13,108 bases of DNA from Planctomycetota bacterium. Its GTDB lineage: Bacteria > Planctomycetota > B129-G9. The notes beneath the pieces were generated by a model that searched no databases, was not told where the DNA came from, and was given only the letters and a program-made list of their open reading frames with translations. Numbering within the stretch: position 1 is the stretch's first letter; each line of letters opens with the position of its first letter. The DNA lies in NCBI GenBank assembly GCA_003644325.1, contig QNCA01000006.1:1-13108 (forward strand), in the 5' to 3' direction. Of this stretch, positions 7,686 to 13,108 are shown one piece after another. Made by a program: the position numbers and the translations under genes.

Positions 7686-8765
7686 CTACTTTTGGGCTGT
7701 TACAATCCAGTTGCAGGTCAGTTCCCGGTCTTTGCACCGTGCGGCGGTGGTTTTGTATCGGAAATTGCCCCATCGTATTAACGCATTGCGTATGAGTTTG
7801 TTCTTGACGGAACGATAAGTAAGGCCGTTCTTGAGCATTATCAATGCCTGGGCGCTGTTGGAATCGTTGCGTATTTCCACGTTCCTGAATTCGGCGAAGA
7901 GGTTGTGCAGGCCGTCCAGGCCGAGACGCCAGTAGTCGTAGGGTCTGGTATGGTTCTCCCATGCGAAAGGTATTCCCGCCAGCATCCTGCCGCCTTTTTT
8001 CAGCAGGCGGTGGACGTCGTCGACAACCTTATAAGGATGGCGAGTGTGTTCTAAGATGTGGCTCAACAGAACGGCGTCGCAGCTTTCGTCGTCCATCGGC
8101 AGGGGGGTGTCGTCCTCGGATACGATATCGACGAACTGTCCTTCGTATATATCGGCGTTCGTGTATGTCAGGTCCTTTCCGGCAAAGAGGGGATAGTAGG
8201 GGGCGTCGCCCCCGCCATAGTCAAGTACCAGGGCGCCGGGCGGCAGGCGGTCGGCGAATTCCCTGATGGCGTCGGCAAGGACGGTCATCATCCAGTATTC
8301 CTGCTGCCAGGTCTGGGGGCTGCGCCTCATGATGCCCGGCCAGTGCTCCTCGGGGGCGAGTTCTTTGCCGCTGAAAGAAAGGAGCCGATGATAGGATGTC
8401 TCATACATCTTTTCATAGTTTCCCGCTTTCATCAGCACCAGGTAAACCACATAGGAGCCGTCCTCTCTTAATTTGCCGTTGATGACGTTGCAGGGAGTGC
8501 GCTCAGCGCCGGCGCAGGCAAGCCGGACACCGTCGGTGTCCACCGACAAGACCAGATTGTCGCAGTCCGCGATATCATCGAACGGGAATTGCCAGGTGCC
8601 GAGGTGTCTTGAGGGGTATCTCGCATCGATTTCGGGGTAGATGTCCACGGTGAAGAATCCCGGTGCGGGGCCGTCGCCGGGCGAGATCCGTATATTCAGG
8701 TCGGCCTCGGTGAGGCTCCTGGCGCCCTTGACCGCAAATTCGGTGATTATCTTCCACTCGGACAT
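7686..8765 (-). CDS. Two-domain SAM-dependent methyltransferase (MT-1)
   Basis: Paralogue of the methyltransferase at 5554-6645, 359 aa, with the same two-domain plan. The unrecognised N-terminal domain (about 1-150) carries DIYPE (41-45), GTWQF (56-60), LREDGSY (99-105) and LLSFSGKEL (128-136), all matched in MT-2. The methyltransferase domain has a variant motif I, LVLDYGGGDAPYYPLF (179-194), then NADIYEGQFVDIV (203-215), SHILEH (235-240), LLKKGGRML and YDYWR (276-280). The ATG at 8765 has GGAG 6 nt upstream and matches the MSDW start of MT-2, so it is preferred over the in-frame ATG at 8777. It sits 43 nt downstream of rSAM-2 and 11 nt upstream of rSAM-3, consistent with one transcript. 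The N-terminal domain could bind the substrate or a partner rSAM protein (inference). Acceptor is unknown. Confidence 0.85.
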   Translation of the reverse strand: MSEWKIITEFAVKGARSLTEADLNIRISPGDGPAPGFFTVDIYPEIDARYPSRHLGTWQFPFDDIADCDNLVLSVDTDGVRLACAGAERTPCNVINGKLREDGSYVVYLVLMKAGNYEKMYETSYHRLLSFSGKELAPEEHWPGIMRRSPQTWQQEYWMMTVLADAIREFADRLPPGALVLDYGGGDAPYYPLFAGKDLTYTNADIYEGQFVDIVSEDDTPLPMDDESCDAVLLSHILEHTRHPYKVVDDVHRLLKKGGRMLAGIPFAWENHTRPYDYWRLGLDGLHNLFAEFRNVEIRNDSNSAQALIMLKNGLTYRSVKNKLIRNALIRWGNFRYKTTAARCKDRELTCNWIVTAQK

Positions 8766-8808
8766 AGTCCTCTCCATGGGAATTCACGCCCTTCAGAGGT
8801 GATGCGGC

Positions 8809-9810
8809 TCATTCGACCTTGACGGGAAAGGACTCGGCATTCCGGAACCGCTGCACGTATTTCGCGTTGAACTCCGGGTCATTCATCGGGCAGTCATTAT
8901 AACTGAGGCGTTTGAACATGTCATGTGACCACATCCGCTTCAGTATATCCGCCAGACGTTCTTCCCTGACGTTTCCGAAAGAGAGCGGGATGTACGCGCA
9001 AGGGCATACATCGCCGTAGGCCGTGACGTACAGCGAGTTTTTGCGGGCGGCGTCGCAGATGAAATTCTTTTCACAGGAATCGCATTCTTCCTGTTCCCAG
9101 AAGGACTCGCCGGGGACGAGCATCTTCTTGAACCTGTCGATTTCTTCCGGGGTGAGTTTCAGCGATTCCATCTTGCTCCACTTGCCGGCGAGGACCGGGG
9201 CCAGCACCCGGACTTTCGCGCCCAACTCCCTGCCAAGGTTCAGGATGGCTTGGAAGTCTCCGTTGTTAAGTTTTTCCCTGTCAACGTAGGTCCCGATGCG
9301 CGCCTCGATTCCGTTCTCCTTCAGGTGTTTAATGGCGGCAACGGCCCTGTCGAAGATGCCGGGCACGCCGCGCAGTTCGTCGTGTACTTCGGGCCTGGAA
9401 CTGTCTATGCTCACCATGGCCATGTCTAGGCCGGCCTGGGCCAGACGCCTCGCCATCTCGGCGTCGAGCGCATAGGCGTTCGTGTCGATGACCGTGCCCA
9501 TGCCCCGTTTTTTCGCAAGGGAGATGAGTTGGAAGATGTCATCCCTGATGAGAGGTTCTCCCCCGAAGAACGCGGTGCTGCCGGCACCCACTTCCGCAAA
9601 TTGTCCGATCAGGTCCCTCAACTTGTCGGTGGATAACTCGTTCTCCTTTTTCTTTTCGTAGAAAGCGCTTCCGCAATGCTTGCACTTGCACTGGCACCTG
9701 TAGGTGAGCGCGATCATGGCTATCAGGGTCTTGGGCTTGCCGTCCGACAGGCGTTTGTTAGAGGGGCCGTGGAATATTTTCTTCAAACGTTCGAACTTGG
9801 GTAGTTTCAT
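8809..9810 (-). CDS. Radical SAM protein with SPASM-like C-terminus (rSAM-2)
   Basis: Radical SAM enzyme, 333 aa, closest in the window to rSAM-3. The cluster motif is C39, C43, C46 in YRCQCKCKHC with extra Cys41; FFGGEPLIRDDIF follows. RGVPGIFDRAVAAIK is identical in rSAM-3, and 34 bp at 9341-9374 match 7187-7220 with one mismatch. The C-terminal region has EECDSC, FICDA, GDVCPCAY and NDCPM cysteines and PLSFGNV, a SPASM-like arrangement. Start ATG at 9810 has GGAG 9 nt upstream; a TTG at 9819 in frame would sit directly on that site and is less likely. The gene lies 72 nt after rSAM-1 and 43 nt before MT-1, with which it forms one [rSAM + MT] module. Substrate and product are not known. Confidence 0.9.
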   Translation of the reverse strand: MKLPKFERLKKIFHGPSNKRLSDGKPKTLIAMIALTYRCQCKCKHCGSAFYEKKKENELSTDKLRDLIGQFAEVGAGSTAFFGGEPLIRDDIFQLISLAKKRGMGTVIDTNAYALDAEMARRLAQAGLDMAMVSIDSSRPEVHDELRGVPGIFDRAVAAIKHLKENGIEARIGTYVDREKLNNGDFQAILNLGRELGAKVRVLAPVLAGKWSKMESLKLTPEEIDRFKKMLVPGESFWEQEECDSCEKNFICDAARKNSLYVTAYGDVCPCAYIPLSFGNVREERLADILKRMWSHDMFKRLSYNDCPMNDPEFNAKYVQRFRNAESFPVKVE

Positions 9811-9882
9811 CGTTGTCAACTCCGCCTTTCGGTGTTTCTGTCTTGCCGTGGCTCTGGCAGCCGTCGTGTCCGATGGCGGCGG

Positions 9883-10860
9883 TCAGGTCTTGACGTATAT
9901 CGGGTGTGTGGGAGCCTTTAGCATTTCATCGAGGTACTTATCGCGGAATGCCTTTTCGTTCATCAGGCAGCCCGCTTTGGTGGCGAGTTCGTAAATATCG
10001 TGGTTCCACATGCGTTTGATTATCGATATCAGCGCCTCGTTGCGGACATTGCCAAACGCCAGTGGGACGTAGCAGCACGGCGTTACATCGCCGTAGCAGG
10101 TTATGTAGAAAAACTCCTTCTCCCGCGCGATACACCTGAACTCCGCATCGGGGTTCGAGCACGTTTCTTGTTCCCAGAATGACACCTCTGGGTCGAGTAG
10201 CGCCCTCAACTTTTTTACGTCCTCGCTGGTCAAATTATACTCCTCTGCTTCCAGCCACTTGCCGGCGAGGATCGGCGCGATTATTCTGACCTTCACGCCT
10301 ATCTTCCGGGCAAGATTCAGGATTTTCTCCAAGCCGCCGTTATTGAGTTTTTGCTTGTCCGCGTAGGCGCTCCAGTGGACGTTGATCCCAACGTCCTGAC
10401 AATATCCCACGGCGCTCATCATCTTGTTAAAGGTCCCCTTGACTCCACGGAGTCGGTCGTGCTCTTCCGGGTCGGTGCTGTCGATGCTCATGCTTGCAGT
10501 GTTGAGGCCGGCCTTTTTTAGACGCTTGGCCATTTTCAGATCCAGTTTTAAGGCGTTTGTCTCGACTATCGAGCCCATTGCGTTGTCGCTGCAACATTTG
10601 ATTAGTTCGGGCAGGTCTTTCCGGAGGAGGGGTTCTCCGCCGAAGAACGTAATACATTCCGCGTTCACCCCTGCGATCTGCCGGATGACGTCTTTCGCTT
10701 CCTCGGTTGACAGTTCTTTTTCATCGAGCCTCCGCAGTCGCCCGCTGCCGCAGTGTTTACATTTGCACTGGCACCTGTACGTCACGGCAAACATGGCCGT
10801 TAACGGCTTTTCAGCGTTGCGCTTCATTCCTTTGAGTTCAGGGTGAATTTCTTTTTCCAT
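9883..10860 (-). CDS. Radical SAM protein with SPASM-like C-terminus (rSAM-1)
   Basis: First gene of the rSAM/methyltransferase cluster, 325 aa. The CxxxCxxC motif is C30, C34, C37 in YRCQCKCKHC with extra Cys32. ITFFGGEPLLRKDLPEL gives the GGEP motif, and SMSIDST plus KLNNGG align with the other two rSAMs. C-terminal conserved cysteines fall in EQETC, FRC, TPCC and GCLMN, with PLAFGNV. It is the most divergent of the three: for example GVKGTFNKM replaces GVPGIFDRA. The ATG at 10860 has GGAGG 5 nt upstream, a strong ribosome binding site, so it is chosen over an in-frame ATG at 10914. No methyltransferase directly follows it, unlike the other two. It may act on a different position of a shared substrate, or act alone (inference). 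Confidence 0.9.
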   Translation of the reverse strand: MEKEIHPELKGMKRNAEKPLTAMFAVTYRCQCKCKHCGSGRLRRLDEKELSTEEAKDVIRQIAGVNAECITFFGGEPLLRKDLPELIKCCSDNAMGSIVETNALKLDLKMAKRLKKAGLNTASMSIDSTDPEEHDRLRGVKGTFNKMMSAVGYCQDVGINVHWSAYADKQKLNNGGLEKILNLARKIGVKVRIIAPILAGKWLEAEEYNLTSEDVKKLRALLDPEVSFWEQETCSNPDAEFRCIAREKEFFYITCYGDVTPCCYVPLAFGNVRNEALISIIKRMWNHDIYELATKAGCLMNEKAFRDKYLDEMLKAPTHPIYVKT

Positions 10861-10924
10861 GGCTGCCTCCACTGAAGACCGGCGGATATTTTCTTTAATC
10901 GGTTGAGCAGGCAATAAGTTTTAT

Positions 10925-10996
10925 AAAAAAAACGCCACGGCACGCATTGGCGCGAAGTTAACGAAGCGAATCAGTCCGCGGCGCCTGCGGCGTTTT
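10925..10996 (-). terminator. Likely rho-independent terminator after the ABC ATPase
   Basis: Immediately after the ABC ATPase stop codon, the minus strand reads AAAACGCCGC, then a long loop, then GTGGCGTTTTTTTT. The arms can pair over about 10 bp with one G-U wobble and are followed by a T8 tract (complement of 10925-10932). The loop can form a second hairpin, GGCGC with GCGCC. This is typical of intrinsic termination apart from the large loop of about 50 nt. It would separate the ABC gene from the rSAM cluster. Confidence 0.6.
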
Positions 10997-12264
10997 CATT
11001 CATCCAAGAGGGTGTCCTCCCAGCGTGCCTTGCAGTGGAATTGGCTGTCGAATTCGCTCGGCGGGAGACTGACCGCGAAGAAAGTCGGACGTGTGGGTTC
11101 GACCAGATAGCGGGGAAGGTTCCGATCCGGACATTCCAAAACCCAGAAGTGCGCCGAGTAGGTGCCTCCCATAAGCGGGTTGTGGTCAAAGTGACACGTT
11201 GCATAACCTTCCTGTCCCGCCTTTTTAGCGCATGTAAAGCGGCTCAGGTCGTAAAACCGCTGCCAGTCCTTTTCCAGTATTTTATCGATGAACGGGAAGT
11301 GCGTTATCAGTCTTGTTCCGTCTTCCTTGTAGATATAAAGGCCGATAACTATCGTTTCAACGTCTTGATTGACGCGGTATCGCCCCCTGATGGCAAAAGG
11401 CTCGCCCGGAGCCAACCGGCTCGACTTCTTGCCGTTCTTATCCAGGATTTCGATTTCAAGAAACTCGATTTCAGGAGGTCTTCCGAGTTGTGGGCCGCCT
11501 TTTCTCTCGGTTAATGCCAGCGCTCTTTGCTCAAACCTGGCCGTTACGAGGTTCAGGTACTCGTCGGCAATCATGTCGGGATCACCCGCGTCCAATATGC
11601 GGCCGTTGTCTATCAATATTGCTTTATCGCACAACAGCCTTATGTTTTTAATCAGGTGCGTCACCAGTACGATCGTCGTGCCGCGTTTGCGCAGGTCATT
11701 GAACCTCTCGGTGCATTTTTCCACGAAGTATTCATCACCGACCGCCAGCGCCTCGTCCACCAGGAGTATGTCCGGGTCAACGCACGTTGCCACCGAGAAC
11801 CCCAGGCGCATATACATGCCCGATGAATAGGTCTTCACCGGCTGGTCTATGAAGTCGCCTATCTCGCTGAACTCGATGATTTCATCCAGTTTGTTGTTGA
11901 TTTCCGACCTGCTCATTCCCAGCAGTGAACAACTCATTATAGCGTTGTCGCGCCCGGTGAACTCCGGGTGAAACCCCGCACCCAACTCCAGCAGGCCGGT
12001 TACGCGCCCGTTCATTTCAATTGAGCCTTCCGATGGCTGCGCAACCCCCCCAAGAATTTTCAGAAGCGTGCTCTTGCCCGCGCCGTTAGGGCCGAGGATG
12101 CCGAGTGTCTGTCCCGCTTTTACTTCCAGGTTTACACCCTTAAGCGCCCAGAAATCATCATGGAGTTGCGCCTTTCCGAAACTCAGCCACTCCCCCAGGC
12201 GGTTCAGCGGCCGCGGGTATATCTCATACTTCTTGCCCAGGTTTCTTGTCGTTATTGCATTCAT
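10996..12264 (-). CDS. Polysaccharide ABC transporter ATPase, Wzt-like
   Basis: ATP-binding subunit of an ABC-2 type exporter for O-antigen, teichoic acid or related glycans, acting at the inner face of the cytoplasmic membrane with a permease of Wzm type. The nucleotide-binding domain (1 to about 240) shows Walker A GPNGAGKST (58-66), the signature YSSGM (146-150), Walker B ILLVDE (166-171), the GD pair of AVGDE and the H-loop VTH (201-203). LLELGAGFHPEFTGRDN is typical of the Wzt/TagH subgroup. Residues about 255-420 form an extra C-terminal domain of the length and position of the Wzt carbohydrate-binding beta-sandwich (IEFLEIEILDKNG..., HFPF). Chosen start is ATG at 12264 (422 aa); the 47-residue upstream extension lacks conserved sequence, and the ribosome binding site is poor. 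No permease gene lies in the window, which is odd. It is 71 nt after the DUF4870 gene. Confidence 0.92.
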   Translation of the reverse strand: MNAITTRNLGKKYEIYPRPLNRLGEWLSFGKAQLHDDFWALKGVNLEVKAGQTLGILGPNGAGKSTLLKILGGVAQPSEGSIEMNGRVTGLLELGAGFHPEFTGRDNAIMSCSLLGMSRSEINNKLDEIIEFSEIGDFIDQPVKTYSSGMYMRLGFSVATCVDPDILLVDEALAVGDEYFVEKCTERFNDLRKRGTTIVLVTHLIKNIRLLCDKAILIDNGRILDAGDPDMIADEYLNLVTARFEQRALALTERKGGPQLGRPPEIEFLEIEILDKNGKKSSRLAPGEPFAIRGRYRVNQDVETIVIGLYIYKEDGTRLITHFPFIDKILEKDWQRFYDLSRFTCAKKAGQEGYATCHFDHNPLMGGTYSAHFWVLECPDRNLPRYLVEPTRPTFFAVSLPPSEFDSQFHCKARWEDTLLDE

Positions 12265-12335
12265 GGAGTATATTAAACGTGCATATCGTTGGAATCGGTC
12301 TGCCGGGCGTGAAAGGGAAGCGCGCTTTCTGAATC

Positions 12336-12809
12336 TCAGCGCCGGGAACGCCAGTGCATCGCGCTTCTCATCGCCCAGTCGCCGGCCAGCCAATACTTTT
12401 CCCACTTTCCATCATTGGATTTGATTGCGAGGATTATGCCGTAAATAATAACTAATATGCTCCCCAGACCGCATGTGACGAGGGCAAGAGCGAACCCGAT
12501 AATGGAAAAGTAAATCGCCTGCAATGCATGGAAACCCACGAAGCGTGATTCGTCTTTCTTTATGCAATATATTATTAGAGGGCCGATGAATCCTGAAAGA
12601 ATCATGAGTACGTGCGCCAGCATCGCCATGGTCCGGTCCTCCCTTACCAGGCAGGTGCCGTCCGGCGCGTATGGCTGGTTGTACCACTGGCCGTCCTGGA
12701 AAAACCAGTTCGGCGGGGGCGGCTGTGAAGCAGACCCCTGACCCTGGCCGGGAGGCGGCGACTGCCCGCCGCCCGGTTGTGCTTGTTCTTCAGGGGATGA
12801 AAATGTCAT
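12336..12809 (-). CDS. DUF4870 small membrane protein with Pro/Gln-rich N-terminus
   Basis: Integral membrane protein of 157 aa with a DUF4870 (Tic20-like) domain, function unknown. Residues 1-35 are rich in Pro, Gly and Gln and probably disordered; FFQDGQWYNQPYAPDGT (about 36-52) is a short Gly/aromatic linker. The DUF4870 core begins REDRTMAMLAHVLMILSGFIGPLIIYCIKKDESRFVGFHALQA, containing the first hydrophobic helix, then two further hydrophobic stretches (YFSIIGFALALV and GLGSILVIIYGIILAI). The KKDES and FHALQA motifs are diagnostic for the family. The C-terminal tail, ending MHWRSRR, is basic and atypical. The ATG at 12809 has a modest GAG site 7 nt upstream. It precedes the ABC ATPase in the same direction and may share its transcript, but a role in export is not established. 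Confidence 0.82.
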   Translation of the reverse strand: MTFSSPEEQAQPGGGQSPPPGQGQGSASQPPPPNWFFQDGQWYNQPYAPDGTCLVREDRTMAMLAHVLMILSGFIGPLIIYCIKKDESRFVGFHALQAIYFSIIGFALALVTCGLGSILVIIYGIILAIKSNDGKWEKYWLAGDWAMRSAMHWRSRR

Positions 12810-12820
12810 GGCAAGCTCGC

Positions 12821-13108
12821 TTATGGTTTTCCGCCGTGAATGTGACTGCCGGATACTCCGGTCAAAGACCTCTCCCGTCCCTGGTCTGCGATTCGCGTGT
12901 TAAGGATCTCTGAGCGGAGATCTTGGCGCGTCCCATTCAAAGAAAGCCGCCGGGTTCGTGGTATTCGCAAGATACGCATAGGCGCAGTTTGCGCAGACCT
13001 CGTATATTTTGCGCCTTTGCCATTATTGTGGCAAGCGACTCTTGCTTCCAGGTCCGCAGAGGTGCCGACGTACAACGAGTCATCAGCACAACGCAGGACA
13101 TACACGTA
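12821..13108 (-). pseudogene. GIY-YIG nuclease-domain ORF, 5' cut by window edge, 3' half probably frameshifted
   Basis: The 5' end lies beyond the window, which begins mid-gene as [15 protein letters not shown], the GIY-YIG motif of small UPF0213/YhbQ-type proteins; the open frame can be read from a GTG at 13105. The segment through [21 protein letters not shown] fits the family well. After it the frame gives [16 protein letters not shown], unlike the usual VRLVYSE... SAAL...EIKRLSRAEK. Family-like pieces appear in other frames of the same [12 protein letters not shown] in one, FFEWDA in another, AKISAQR in the first again. This suggests two or more indels and a decayed gene. The open frame nevertheless continues to 12821, so a divergent intact protein remains possible. 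The family's cellular role is unclear; it is a nuclease-type fold. Confidence 0.5.

Noticed and set aside
7675..7962. Long N-terminal extension of rSAM-3
   Set aside because: The extension is the other-frame shadow of the MT-1 gene; the ATG at 7674 has a ribosome binding site and matches the MKLP start of rSAM-2.
10861..10924. Promoter in the AT-rich stretch upstream of rSAM-1 (TTGCCT and nearby A/T-rich words)
   Set aside because: No hexamer pair with proper spacing; a promoter is expected here given the terminator, but I cannot point to it.

Overview
The window looks like chromosomal DNA from a moderately GC-rich bacterium. It holds a surface-glycan or glycoconjugate locus beside a housekeeping recombinase. 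Degenerate ATCCG-type intergenic repeats, an IS630 transposase remnant and a DUF4870 protein would fit an environmental lineage of the PVC/Planctomycetes type. That placement is a guess: no rRNA or marker gene fixes the taxonomy.

Layout: (1) 103-987, plus strand: a complete XerC/XerD-type tyrosine recombinase, most like XerD. (2) 988-1690: a scar region with two degenerate repeat arrays, an IS630-family transposase fragment truncated at both ends and frameshifted at an A8 run, and a 13-bp palindrome. (3) 1691-5407, minus strand: a tight three-gene unit of GT4 glycosyltransferase, NAD-dependent sugar epimerase and GT4 glycosyltransferase, linked by ATGA-type or near-zero junctions. (4) 5408-5553: a spacer with copies of the same palindromic element. 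(5) 5554-10860, minus strand: the most unusual part, transcribed rSAM-1, rSAM-2, MT-1, rSAM-3, MT-2. It contains three paralogous radical SAM proteins and two paralogous two-domain methyltransferases, apparently built by duplicating an [rSAM + methyltransferase] module. (6) 10925-10996: a likely rho-independent terminator. (7) 10996-12264, minus strand: a Wzt-type ABC-transporter ATPase with a C-terminal extension that is probably carbohydrate-binding. (8) 12336-12809: a small DUF4870 membrane protein. (9) 12821-13108: a GIY-YIG domain ORF cut by the window edge, whose C-terminal half looks frame-damaged.

Working model (inference): the GTs and epimerase build a glycan, the rSAM/methyltransferase pairs modify a sugar, lipid or peptide component of it, and the Wzt-like ATPase exports it. 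In characterised Wzt systems the C-terminal domain recognises a terminal cap such as a methyl group, so two methyltransferases close by are suggestive. The permease partner is not in the window. No substrate can be read from sequence alone. The repeated rSAM + MT module and the unrecognised N-terminal domain of the MTs are the best candidates for an undescribed system.
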